A stretch of 64,000 nucleotides of DNA, from the NCBI RefSeq assembly GCF_905171775.1, contig NC_053492.1, forward strand, positions 325,443,645 to 325,507,644, written 5' to 3'. Source of the DNA: Rana temporaria. Lineage: Eukaryota; Chordata; Amphibia; Anura; Ranidae. The notes under the pieces were generated by a model. That model was not told where the DNA came from and did no database searches. It worked only from the letters and a program-made list of their open reading frames with translations. A program made the position numbers and the translations under genes. The first letter of the stretch is position 1, and each line of letters starts with the position of its first letter. Shown here piece by piece: positions 12,031 through 22,589 of the stretch.

Positions 12031-12498
12031 TTATACCTGGGACAAGTTTGCACCTTCCCCAGTGCTTTCCAAGCTGTCATCTGTGTTATCTTCCTCCTGT
12101 TGCACCTCATAGGTGTCAGGAAAGCGGGACATAGATGGAGTTGGCACATCCTGGTCAATAGTAAATTTCAGAAGATCAAAATACCACAGTCGTGGTATAT
12201 AGATTTCCTCACCCGAAGCACCTGCATTTACTGAAGCCTCCACTTTCTTTAACTCTTTCTTGAACACGGTTCGTAAATTTGCAATCTTATTTTTAACAAG
12301 TTCTAGGGTTGCTGTAGGGCACACCGACTTGCATAGACTGAGCAGTTTGTCATATGCCTCTGCTTTTTTTTGTCGATTGGAATAATCCGATGATTTTACT
12401 CTCCACAAGCAAGGTAAAGATCGATACATTTCAATGAACTCTATCAAAAAATCTGGGTTCATCAGACATTCTGTCGACATTTTCCGCTCTCCAATCAC
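12031..12498 (-). CDS. MADF-domain (Myb/SANT-like) protein exon
   Basis: A 155-codon frame starts near MSTECLMNPDFLIEFIEMYR and fits the MADF pattern: W in LPCLWRV, RQKKAEAYDKLLSLCK, VKNKIANLRTVFKKELKKVE, then RLWYFDLLKF, with an acidic tail (EEDNTDDSLES). MADF domains bind DNA and occur in host regulators and as the accessory protein of some PIF/Harbinger transposons. On the minus strand the frame is preceded by a T-rich tract ending 'tacgtag' and runs off its end at 'CAG|GTATAA', so it looks like an internal exon with acceptor and donor. No partner transposase exon is visible nearby. It could be a domesticated or host gene exon or a Harbinger remnant; the frame is unbroken. Confidence 0.5.
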   Translation of the reverse strand: MIGERKMSTECLMNPDFLIEFIEMYRSLPCLWRVKSSDYSNRQKKAEAYDKLLSLCKSVCPTATLELVKNKIANLRTVFKKELKKVEASVNAGASGEEIYIPRLWYFDLLKFTIDQDVPTPSMSRFPDTYEVQQEEDNTDDSLESTGEGANLSQV

Positions 12499-12639
12499 CT
12501 ACGTAAAAAAAAAAAAAAATTAAAAGGAGCTGCACTGACCTTAATTGAAGACAGGATTTTTTTGTACTCCTTGTAAAATTCTTTACTCTGCGTTCACTGA
12601 AGGAAACAGTGAAGATCTTTAAATCTTGACCATTGGGTA

Positions 12640-13060
12640 ACATAGTAACACCTTCAGGTGTAGGACACCAGACACAAAAATAAAAAGACTATGGTCGAGT
12701 TGCTGGTGCTGGTGGCTAAACTCCCCATCTGCTATAGGCAACTCAGTCACAAAACAGTATATGGATTAACAACTAGTAACAGACATAAATAGAGTGCAGG
12801 GCTGGTGCAAGGATTTTTGACACCCTAGGCGAAACCTAATTTTGCCGCCGCCCCCCCTCCCATTTTGCCATGTCTCCTATTTCTTCAGCCACTTGTGCCT
12901 CTGGAACCGGCCAGAAGACAAATAGTGTCAATACAGCACCCCTTTACAATATAGTGACTGCATTACATCACAGAACTCTTTGCATCCAAGTCACCCAATT
13001 TAATCACAGCCCTCTTTACATCAATGCCCTCTTTCCCCTTTCACATCATAACCCCCCTCC
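12640..13060. other. No gene; repeat fragment
   Basis: A stretch beginning 'gggctggtgcaaggattttt' at about 12800 with a C-rich tract (12848-12860) has the look of a dispersed repeat end, but I cannot find its partner. Nothing else is supported. Confidence 0.35.
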
Positions 13061-13345
13061 TTAAAGCGGAGGTTCACCCTGAATCCTATCAAATATTCAA
13101 ACGCACTATCTTGGTGTGTATAGTAACAAATCGCTATCCATTTTTTCAAATAACAATCAAATACCTTGTATATACAAAGTCTAGCAGTGGCTTTCTGTTT
13201 TCCCTTCCTGTATACCAGTCTCCTTCACAGCTGCCCCCCCTGTATACCAGTCTCCTCCACAGCTGCCCCCCCCCTGTATACCAGTCTCCTCCACAGCTGC
13301 CTCCCTGTATACCAGTCTCCTCCACAGCTGCCCCCCCTGTATACC
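13061..13345. repeat. TTAA-type MITE fragment carrying a ~33-bp minisatellite
   Basis: 'ttaaagcggaggttcaccct' at 13062 matches the ends of the MITEs at 25214 and 31845. From 13208 a unit of about 30-35 bp ('ctgtataccagtctcctcca' + 'cagctgcccccc') repeats about four times, ending at about 13345. No matching right MITE terminus follows. The same minisatellite occurs at 23705-23945. Confidence 0.8.
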
Positions 13346-13412
13346 ATACGAACATATTCGCCAGCACACCGCGGATCATACAAAACGTCCAAAAGTTTAA
13401 TGCAGTGAAAAC

Positions 13413-13469
13413 ATCACAAGGATTGCAACGTTTCGAGGCCGCGCAGGACCTCTTCGTCAGGCAAGTGAT
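13413..13469 (-). ncRNA. Hammerhead-ribozyme-like motif (decayed)
   Basis: On the minus strand: outer stem I ATCAC/GTGAT, core CTGACGA, one extra A, stem II GAGG(T)CC/GGCCTC, then GAAAC. Stem III and the cleavage triplet are degraded (ACGTTGCAATC, giving ATC at best). The layout matches the better copy at 21717-21774, including the single extra base before stem II. Penelope-like elements are known to carry hammerheads in their terminal pseudo-LTRs, and PLE sequence lies on both sides. Probably a relic rather than active. Confidence 0.55.
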
Positions 13470-13974
13470 ACAAAATCAGTGCAACATCATTAAATATATA
13501 AAGAACAGCCACCAATAAGAACATGTGGAAAATCACATAAAACACACCCTCCCCTCCTACTCCTCCTCCTCTCTCTCCATGTGACATAGTACAGCGTCAG
13601 CAATAAAAAAACGAGTGGATCCAATAACACTTACCCATGAAGAGTCAGTGCATCAACAATAGCACTCGTCCATGTGGGCTCCATGTGGATGCGGTGGTGT
13701 GCGGTATTATAAAATAAACCCCACCATAACAAAATAATTCCCGATTGTCCCTGCTGTGCCATTGTATTGCCACAATGGGGCCGCCTCCATCCAATCACAG
13801 CATGCCACGTGTCCCGCGCATGCGCCTGGGACACCGCAGGTGATCGTGAAGGTCGCCAACGTGCGTGCCGCCGTCATCACAGCAACCCGTGACGTACAGG
13901 CGCCGCATTCAGCGTCTCAATGGGCATGAGAACACCTGGCAGCAAGGCTTGGAAAGCAAGCTACTGTCCAGGAA
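13470..13974. other. Probable PLE pseudo-LTR remnant
   Basis: Non-coding sequence directly joined to the hammerhead-like motif, with GC-rich 'cgcgcatgcgcctgggacac' near 13815 and no open frame worth keeping. I assign it to a Penelope pseudo-LTR by position only. Confidence 0.4.
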
Positions 13975-14585
13975 GAGGAGAGGAAAATAAAAACAAAAGA
14001 AGAACAAAACTAGTGTGGAGCGAGGTTGTCTCGGAAAGAAAAAATGAAAAAAGACAAGCCAAAAAAGAGAAAATAAAAAATAAAAATAAATATATAAAGA
14101 AAAAACAGATAAGAAAAAGGGAACAAAAAAATTGCAGAAAAAAAAGGAAGAAAAAGAAAGAAGGAAAGAAAAACAAGAGAAGCAAAATAAGGATAAAAAT
14201 TTAAGAAAATTAAGAAAATAAGTATGGAAATAAAAAATTTAAAAAAATACAAAAAATAAATCATAAAAAATGTATAAATACAAAAAAAAAGTAATAATGA
14301 ACAAAAAATTTAAAAATATAAAATGAAAATACACATGTGAAAAATAAAAATAATACAAATAAAAAGTAAACAAAAATAAAACTAAATATTAATAAAATTA
14401 CAAAAAAACGAAAAAAAAAATATTAAATAAAAATAAAAACGCAAAAGAATTAGAAAAGGAAAAGAAAAATAACAAAAATAGTAATGAAATAAAACAAAAA
14501 TAAATATAAATAAAAATAAAATATAAAGAAAAAAAAACACATGAAAAGAAAAAGAAAAAAAAGAGAAAAGGGGAAAAAAATATAT
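13975..14585. repeat. A-rich, strand-asymmetric low-complexity block
   Basis: About 600 bp composed mostly of A with interspersed G and T ('aaaaataaaaataaatata', 'aaagaaaaagaaagaaggaa') and very little C. Frames on either strand (poly-Lys or poly-Phe) are compositional artefacts. It may be an expanded poly(A) or purine tract of a retroelement tail. Confidence 0.9.
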
Positions 14586-15200
14586 TGTAGATACCAAGAT
14601 CAAGACGCTGTCAAGTGCAAAAACGTTGTGCATAGTTATCGCACCAAAAGCTCTGGCTAAGCTCAAAAATGACTAAAATCATCTATGCTAAAAAAAAGGT
14701 ATAACAGCCAATGCCTATATATTTCAAATTGCTGGGACCTGACAAAAAGCCTAGGTCCCATTAGTCGCCGGCCATGTTGAGTAAAAGTGGCGTAGAGAAA
14801 AAAAGGAAAGAAAATAGAAAAAAAAAAGCCCAAGAGAAACGCCACATTCCATTCCCAGTCAGCAAGGAGTGGATGTAGGGACACACGGCGGATGATCGGC
14901 AACATCAACCACGCGCGGCTTACATGCGCCACAAGGCAGAGTGGGACAACAGCCACCATTCAACATTCATCTGCCGAATACCCTCATACAACCATACAGG
15001 TGCAGTATAGTCCGTGGACTGTGACGGGCCCCCCTCAAAACATAGAGTGAGCCCCAGTCCTACTGAAAACTTCTGAGGCGGTATGTTGGTATGTTGCACT
15101 GTTCCCATTAGTTTCCCTTGTTACTACATGATTACGGCATTTTCCGTTGGGAACTGCAACAGATGTGGACTATTGGCGTCCGGACAGTTTTGTGTATTTG
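14586..15200. other. No feature recognised
   Basis: Unique-looking sequence between the A-rich block and the repeated segment at 15201. No supported frame, terminus or RNA gene. Confidence 0.4.
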
Positions 15201-15450
15201 TTATATGTTTGTCATTGTCCTTTTTGTGAATTTTGTTACTTGCATACAGTACGTTTTTACTGGCGCACTCTGTCTGTACACTGAGACCCAGGGTCTTGGC
15301 TATGCTTGCACCAGTGCTTCGCTGCTATTTTATCTTATTTAGTGACCTATTTATGATATAAACAATTTTTCATCATTTCCATCACATATGAGTGTTGTCC
15401 ATCTCCACCAATAGTATAAACTCTTATTGGGTATGTTCATCTATTGTTAC
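15201..15450. repeat. Direct repeat copy 1 (PLE1 5' flank)
   Basis: This segment ('ttatatgtttgtcattgtcc' to 'gtatgttcatctattgtta') recurs in the same orientation at 22088-22381, beyond the 3' end of PLE1. Blocks shared include 'tatgcttgcaccagtgct' and 'catcacatatgagtgttg', with indels between. Flanking direct repeats are what PLE pseudo-LTRs look like. Confidence 0.8.
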
Positions 15451-17549
15451 ATGCTGTGTATTTGGATTTTCTTCTGATCCGTCTGAACATTTCTCATATA
15501 GTAGTCAAGTCATTGGTCTCCTATCAGACAGAAGGTTTGTCTTTCCCGCTGGTTTATCCAGTACTTACACTGTATGGTAAGGTGTCCAATATATGCAAGG
15601 TTATTGCATGTAACGGCACACACCCAAAGATACATCCTCTCCATTACATCACACGGTTCCTGACCATCATCTGATGGCATTTACCTTAGGAGAGGACAAA
15701 GACCTGGAAATTAAGGAAGCGTTTGAAAAGGACTCGTCCCAACTCCTAAACAAGGAACGGAAAATCAAAAATGGCTTTAAAAAGCATACAAAATTGCTAA
15801 CGAAACACCTCAATAGGAAGTGGGACGTTTCCTTTCTTGAGACTTATATACACAACACAAAATAGTCCCTAGAGGGCTCAGGGACAGGACAATACCAGTG
15901 GAACATTTACAAAACGAACGATTCCTTCCAAAATGGAAGGAACTCTGCATTAACCATGGGATAGCAGTAATGACCCTGATAGTGGAAGAAGAAAAAAAAT
16001 ACAACTCCCTGAACTATGTGGACAAATCGAGGAAAGTGCTAAGAATTTGGATTTGATGAAGGAGGATGCCGAGTTTAAAAAACAGAATGAGTACCTTTAA
16101 AAAAGAGATAGAAAGGGCACAAAAAAGTTTGAAGGCCACAAAACAATCCAAATATAGAAGAGATCTACTGGATTCGAAAAAGATCAGGTCTTTGATCTTA
16201 CTGTACAACCGGGTAGAAGTGGTTCCTCCAAAAGGGGATTAGATCGCAATCTAGAAACAGGAGAGAAACGTCCCTAAGTGACCAAGTGACGAGGATATTC
16301 CACGTACGGTGACTTTTTTGGAAAAAGAGGGGTCGAGGGATTGTGTGGCCCACGCCCCCTCTCAGGAAAACCCACAATCCCAGAAATTCAAACAAAATAC
16401 AAAACAAAGGGGGAAAAGCCAGAGAGCGGGATGGGGCGGGTACCACACCAGAAGTAAAAAATTACAAACACTGGACCGGCAATCCCTGACCCTGACAATA
16501 AAGTCATCAACCTGTCTTCTTTTAATCTTAAGACAAGACATACACAACTTCTACAAAGAGGTATGTCTTTCTCACCAGTAAGCGACATGGAGGAATTCAC
16601 GGTCTACAAAGACATTGTGTTTCTTCGCAAGGTATTCTTCCGATCTCTGTATCAGAAGGGAGAGACAGAGGAGCCCCCTCTTGATGTGGATGATCAACAG
16701 GCATTAGCTATCCTTAACTCTTTATTAGAAGAAAATGAGGGATATGAAACAGAAAATCTCATAACAAAAAGGAAGGCCAACATGATCATCAAATCTAAAA
16801 AAATGGCAACTCTTAACAAAAATAAATGGCTCAATATCTTTTTGGAGATGGTCCAAAAAGATCTTGAGGAAATCCCATGCAAAAATAAGAATCATGACAA
16901 CTTGTCCCAAAGTGAACGTAAGGCCCTAAAAGAACTCAAGGAAGCAAAAAATCTCACCATCAAGAGGAGCGACAAGGGCGGTAATGTCGTCCTCATGAAT
17001 GATGACGACTACGAGGAAGAGGCTAGACGCCTCCTCGGTGATCGTAACACCTATCAAAAAATAGACAGGGACCCCTTTCCAAGTGTAGTAGGAGAACTAA
17101 ACCGCAGACTTGACGATGCAATGGAAACTGGCTTACTAACAAAACATGAATTTGAACATCTATCTGTTAACGAATTTAACATCCCCACTTTTTATTGCAT
17201 ACCTAAGGTGCATAAATCCCTTGAAAAACCACCAGGGAGACCCATTGTATCAGCGATACATGGTCCACTGGATAGGATGGGTAGTTACCTGGACCTCTTG
17301 CTTAAAGAGATGGTATATGAGCTTAAATCTTATGTGCAAGACACACGACATGTTCTCTACAAGAAAGCTCAGATAACAGTAGAGGGGGAAATATGGTTGA
17401 TTTGGCATATACGGTAGAATCTCTTTATACGTCCATCCCACATGACTGCGGTATTAGGGCAGTTAAGATGTTCCTGGATAAGCATTATCCACAGTTAGAC
17501 ATCAGAACAAGTTTCTGATAGACTTGCTCCAATTTGCCCTTTCTCTTAA

Positions 17550-18002
17550 AGGATCACTAAACAAAAACAATTTTTGGGGCTAAATAGCTTGCTTTACCTT
17601 ATAGCAGTCTTGATTTCAATGTCCTCATTGTCCGTTTTTTGCTTTGAAGCAGCTGTAATCCTTTGCTGAAATCCTCACTTCCTGGTTCTCTGGGCTCCAT
17701 AGTACATTTCTCATGGGAGCTTCTCACTGTGTCTAAGCTGTGTGTCTAAAACTCCTCAGAACCAATCAGATTAATTAAAAAAAAAACACTGCCTGGATTT
17801 GTTTGTTTTTGTTCTGTGTGTCTCTTTACTTCACATAAACAAGAAATCAGTTTAAAAGCGGGAAAGTGAAACTAGAGGCACATTATATGATAGAATTTAA
17901 TCTATTTTTCATCATTTTTAAAAGGAATCAGTTAACTTTTATGTCTCTATACCCTGTAAACAGTCAATCAGAAAAAAAATTTTTTTTCCTTAGTGGACCC
18001 TT
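17550..18002. repeat. MITE inserted in PLE1 RT
   Basis: Left end 'aaaggatcactaaacaaaaa' and right end 'ttttccttagtggaccctt' are imperfect inverted repeats. The PLE frame stops at LIDLLQFALS on the left and resumes as FYQQIKGTSMG shortly after the right end. TTAA (17546-17549) precedes the left end; the right TTAA is not intact. Non-coding. Confidence 0.75.
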
Positions 18003-18949
18003 GTCATTTTTTCCAATTCTCCTCCCAATTCTATCAACAAATCAAAGGCACCTCAATGGGTTCGGGCCTGGGGCTCTGGCCTATGCATGCCTACACTTGG
18101 GACTTTGGAGGATGCATTCCACCTACCACAATACCTCAGCCATGTACATTCATGGCTGAGGTATATAGATGATGTCATATGGAGGGAGACATTGATTCTT
18201 TCCATAGCTTTATTAACCAACTGAATGTCAATGATTCGAAACATACATCTAACCTATACAAAGACATCAATTTCCTTCCTTGACCTAAAGATAGGTCTCA
18301 AGGACGGAAAAAATTACCACTTGCACTTTTCGCAAAGAAACGGCAGCCAACACCCTGCTACAGGCGGACAGTCATCATCCCCAGTGGCAAAAAAATGGAT
18401 TCCCATAGGGTCAATTCATGAGAATTAAGCGAAATATGCTCAGAATTATCTACCCTCAACACAGAAGGGCAGGGAACTCTACACGAGATTTTGTGAAAGA
18501 GGCTATTCGCATAAAACAGATCAAGCATGCAAAGCTGCAAAGCGGCCCAAGTAGCAGAAGTAGCTACTTCTCATGAATTCAAATGAAACAAGTAACACGG
18601 AGAAAGACTCAGGCCCAGTAAGGCTTATAACCCACCTATGGCTCCCAATGGGCAGTGTGAGATAGGCATTGGGAAAGAAACATTGGGGTATCCTAGCGGG
18701 TAATAAAACCCTGGCAAGCATTGTAGGAGGCTGCCCAAAAATGGTAGCTCATAGAGCCAAGAACTTGGGTGACATACTTGTTCAATCAGAATTTGTCAGC
18801 CCAACCCAATACATCTTGGCTATCAGAATACCCCCGGAGCAAAGGGATGTTCTCATGCTCAAAATGCCAAATCTGTCTCTTCGTGGACAGAACTAAAATG
18901 TTTAAAGACGCAAAAGGCCAGCGAGGAATTGAAATTAGGGACCTGATTG

Positions 18950-20271
18950 TGGTATTTGTCTTGCAGCGATCTACGGGTATCTTCGCCCATTCGTCATGGG
19001 CAAAAGCCTCCAGTTCACTGCTTTCTTAAGTCCCCACCAGAGGTTCTCAATCGGATTTAAGTCTGGTGACTGCGATGGCCACTCCAAAATGTTCCAGCCT
19101 TTAATCTGCAACCATGCCTCTAGTGGACTTGGAGGTATGCTTGGGATCATTGTCCTGTTGAAAGGTCCAATGTCTCCCAAGCCACAGGTTATGTGACGGA
19201 CTGCATCACATTGTCATCCAATATCTCCTGGTACTGAAGAGAATTCATGGTACTTTGCACACGCTGAAGCTTCCCTGTACCTGCAGGAAGCAAAAAACAG
19301 CCCAAAGCATGATTGACCCCCCCACCATGCTTTCACAGTAGGCAAGGTGTTCTTTTCATCATAGGCCTTGTTCTTCCTCCTCCAAACAGAGCGTTGATCC
19401 ATGGGCCCCAAACAGTTCTAATTTTGTTTCATCAGTCCACAGAACACAATCCCAAAACTTCTGTGGTTTGTCCACATGACTTTTGGCATACTGCAGTCGA
19501 CCTCTTCTTATTATTTGGAGACAGCAAGGGGGTGCGCCTGGGAGTTCTGGCATGGAGGCCTTCATTACGCAGTGTGCACCGTATTGTCCTGAGCAGAAAC
19601 TTCAGTAGCCACATCTGACAAATCTTTTCTCAGTTCCTCAGCAGTCACAAGGGGACTTTTCTCCACTCTACGCTTCAGGTAGCGCACAGCAGTCAAAGTC
19701 AGCATCTTCTTTCTGCCACGACCAGGTAGCGTTTCAACAGTGCCCCTTTGCCTTGAATTTGCGAATGATGCTTCCTATGGTGTCTCTTGGTATGTTTAAC
19801 ATCTTTGCAATCTTCTTATAGCCATTGCCCTTCTGTGAAGAGTAATCACCTCTTCTCTTGTCTTCCTGGACCATTCTCTTGACTTCACCATGTTTGTACC
19901 ACACCAGTAAATGTCTAGAAGGAGCTGAGTATGACAGTCATTTTAAAGCTGCCTAATTGGTGCTTATTAGGCTTTATTGCTGCTCTCCTGACATCTACAG
20001 GTGTTTTCAATACCTGATTGAAAACACTTCAACAAACCTCTGTTCTTCAGAGTAGGTAGTCTTTAAGGGGTTGAATAATTGTGTAAATGAAGAATTCACA
20101 AAATAAACATTTACTACTATATTACAAAACCAATGATGTCATTTTAGTTGCATATGGTTCTTTAAGAAGTCCTTGTAGGATTTCATTCTGAATACAATTA
20201 CAAATGTACACTAAATTCTCCCTAAAAACCCTATACAGCATTGGGGGGTTGAATAATTTTGAACACAACTG
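18950..20271 (-). mobile_element. Tc1/mariner copy Tc1-B, one end lost
   Basis: The right end 'gaataattttgaacacaactg' followed by TA (20272-20273) is a Tc1-type terminus; with 'aaggggttgaataattgtgt' at 20067 it marks a terminal repeat of about 200 bp. The left terminus is missing: transposase C-terminal sequence (WAKIPVDRCKTNTT) directly abuts PLE1 sequence at about 18950. It interrupts the PLE1 linker-endonuclease junction. Confidence 0.85.
18971..19891 (-). pseudogene. Tc1-B transposase relic
   Basis: From the minus-strand ATG at 19891 the reading passes through a broken helix-turn-helix region (KGNGYKKIAKMLNIPRDTIG), LWTDETKLELFGAHG (first Asp), VWRRKNKAYDEKNTLPTVKA and WPSQSPDLNPIENLWWGLKK (Glu), spread over at least three frames. 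The DNDP segment is altered: the frame shows FNRTMIPSIPP where QQDNDPKHT is expected. C-terminal end truncated. Not functional. Confidence 0.88.
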
Positions 20272-20645
20272 TACATGCTTACCTGTCCCTGTCCGAAAAA
20301 TATATATAGGAAAAACGAAAAGGCAACGGTAGGATAAGAATTGGAGAACACCTTAGAGACATTTTAAAAGAGGAAAAAAAATAAAAAAGTAAACAAGATG
20401 GTGACCTGGAGAAATACCATGGAAGCCCAGTCGCCAAACATTTTTTAGAATACACCAGGGTAAACCTGATGGCCTAAAGGTGAAGGGTATATATTCACTT
20501 AGATTGCCAGCCAGATGGGGTGATTTTGACAAAAATTCTGTTACAGAAGGAAAAGTGGTGGATCTACACCCTAAAATCCCTATCACCCCTAGGAAAGAAC
20601 GTGGAAATGAGCATGCAGTCCTTCCTTGGAGTGAAGAGCCTCGTT

Positions 20646-21716
20646 TCTTTCCCCTTTCTTTTCCATGGGCCTCCATCACATGGCAAACTATATTGCATAT
20701 TACAATGCTATTTATTCATTATTCTCTTTATTTTTTGTAATTTTGCTAACCTTTATTATTAATTTTAATTTTATTATTTTTTCTTTTCTTTTCGACATTC
20801 ACAACTTATTATATATTTTGGTGCATTATATATATTGTCGACATCTAAATAGGAAAATTGCCACAATTGCCCCATAGGGGATTACACCCAAATATATTAA
20901 GGAATATACCCGATCATGGCAGCGATGATGGATAACTTCATTATCGCTCATTAATTGGATAATATTCTTCCTCTCTTAGCCAGAATTTGTGTGGTATGAA
21001 TCTATGCGGTCACGGCTGGAATGACCGATTGGTGAAACCAGGAAATTACAATGAGAAAAATAAATAAACCATAAAAAGTGTGGATTAAATATAGCAGCTC
21101 CCCAAATTCAGGTGGACTGAAGATACAATGGAAAAAGTGAGGGAAGGGGGCGCTATAGATAAGTATTAATAAACAATGTGTATTGGATATTAAGATAAAT
21201 AAATCCATTTGTAATAAGATGAATTATTTCAATCATTGTTCAGAAGAATTATTACGTGATCAGAAAGTCCTCAAGTAAAAAGTATCTGTATCTTGATTGA
21301 ACAGTGAAGCCTCCACCAAATATGTGCAATTCACCCGACGTGAATAAATAAATTGGCTCCTTACCAAAAACAGTGGACCCTTTAAATTTAAAAGTGGTCA
21401 AATGCGGCCTGAGTTACACAAGGTAACAAATGGTATGTGTAGATTCAAATCAGCGATGATGTTCCACGCAACAGATCTCATATCCCATAAATAGAAGAGA
21501 AATAACCGCAATAGTGGCATAACCGATTTTAATTATAAAGACAATATAAAAAAGGACAGGCCAAATGGCCCCTTACTTGCTCCGGTGCCAAAGTCCCGGC
21601 ACTGAGGCTACTGCGTGTGTTTTCTGAAAAAGAGAGCGGGTCTCCGGTAGCTCCGTGGTGTGGCGTGCGTTCCACCTCCACCAGCAAGGACCCGGAAGTA
21701 GCGTGCGTCAGCGTGG
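20646..21716. other. No gene; probable PLE 3' flank
   Basis: AT-rich sequence with no coding signal. 20700-20850 is T-rich. Position between PLE1 and the hammerhead at 21717 suggests pseudo-LTR or 3' untranslated sequence. Confidence 0.4.
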
Positions 21717-21774
21717 CCAGGGTGCGCCTCGACGTACGTTTCGTAAGAGATTACGTCATCAGGAAGCTTCCTGG
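21717..21774 (-). ncRNA. Hammerhead ribozyme, type I, PLE-associated
   Basis: Read on the minus strand, every element of a type I hammerhead is present: outer stem I CCAGG/CCTGG, an internal loop, inner stem I GCTTC/GAGGC (one G-U pair), core CTGATGA, stem II GTAA/TTAC closed by TCTC, conserved GAAA, a very short stem III ACG/CGT with a two-base loop, and cleavage triplet GTC. One C is unpaired between the core and stem II. Very short stem III is typical of the minimal hammerheads reported in Penelope-like elements. It lies between the PLE1 3' end and the minus-strand PLE3, in the PLE3 sense. Predicted cleavage is after the C of GTC, at about 21732. Confidence 0.8.
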
Positions 21775-22087
21775 GAGGATTATATCAAGATTCGATCCCC
21801 TGTGTGGCCCAGGTGTTGGCTTCTTGCTCGTTTTGATCCATTAGGATTCCACATCTCGGTAAGGGTCAGCATTATCAGATAGTTACGTCTCCAGAATTTG
21901 TTTCCACCCGAGTAGCAGCGCGCTACTACACTATCTTTCTGATTGTTGGACTTCATTCAAAGTGTTTCACCTAATTTCGTCAGAATTTTTGGACTCTTTA
22001 TTCAATTTATGTTGTAACATTTTTTCTTGTGTCTATATGACCTATCAAGGCATATCTACATGGTTTAGCGCAACTCCACCTTTTTAC

Positions 22088-22381
22088 TTATATGTTTGTC
22101 ATTGCCCTTTTGTGAATTTTGTTACTTGCACACAGTACTGTGGGCTATGCTTGCACCAGTGCTTTGCTGCTATTTTATCTATGTAGTGACCTATTTATTA
22201 TATAAATAAACAATTTTTCATAATTTCCATCACATATGAGTGTTGGCCATCTCCACCAATAGTAGCCCCTTTTATCTTCGGGGTATCTCCCTTCTTGAGA
22301 TCCCAATAAGGTAGTACCTATTTTTTGAGTCCCTACAACCTCTTAGTAGAAACTCTATATGGGTATGTTCATCTATTGTTA
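22088..22381. repeat. Direct repeat copy 2 (PLE pseudo-LTR-like)
   Basis: Second copy of the 15201-15450 segment, same orientation, with an extra insert of about 70 bp ('agccccttttatcttcgggg' onward) before the shared 'gggtatgttcatctattgtt'. It sits between the hammerhead and PLE3. Confidence 0.8.
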
Positions 22382-22589
22382 TATGCAAGAGAAAAAGTTA
22401 CATGGTATACAAATTATACCCAATGGGGTGATCACTCAAACCAGACAATGGCAAATAAATAGAAATGCTTACTGGATACAGTTAAACCTATATACACATA
22501 TCATCAGTGTGTTGTCATATGCGATCGGGGGAGAGAAAAAAAGGATGATAAATGAAAAAAGCAAACTATCATCTATCCTCAATGAAGCA

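Larger units (their letters stand above)
15674..20645 (+). mobile_element. Penelope-like element PLE1, nested insertions
   Basis: Plus-strand PLE reading from about 15674 to 20645 once two later insertions are skipped: a MITE at 17550-18002 and a Tc1 relic at about 18950-20271. Order is N-terminal region, RT, Zn-binding linker and GIY-YIG endonuclease, the canonical PLE order. Direct repeats at 15201 and 22088 may be its pseudo-LTRs. Confidence 0.85.
15674..20645 (+). pseudogene. PLE1 reverse transcriptase-GIY-YIG endonuclease relic
   Basis: An N-terminal frame (15674-15865) carries on, broken, to VINLSSFNLKTRHTQLLQRG near 16497. Frame 16563-17417 is the N-terminal RT part: IKRSDKGGNVVLMNDDDYEE, FYCIPKVHKSLEKPPGRPIV. 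Then VESLYTSIPHDCGIRAVKMF (17405), MITE insertion, FYQQIKGTSMG (about 18030), YIDDV (about 18160, the catalytic Asp pair) and INFLDLKIGLKDGK. Near 18840 the linker has MFSCSKCQICLFVDRTKMF. After the Tc1 insertion the GIY-YIG part resumes: YMLTCPCPK, then IYIGKT in another frame, IRIGEHLRDILKEE, and EKWWIYTLKSLSPLGKNVEM up to about 20625. Multiple stops and shifts make it inactive. Confidence 0.85.

Noticed and set aside
13920..14666. Poly-Lys (plus) and poly-Phe (minus) frames
   Set aside because: Composition artefact of the A-rich block.
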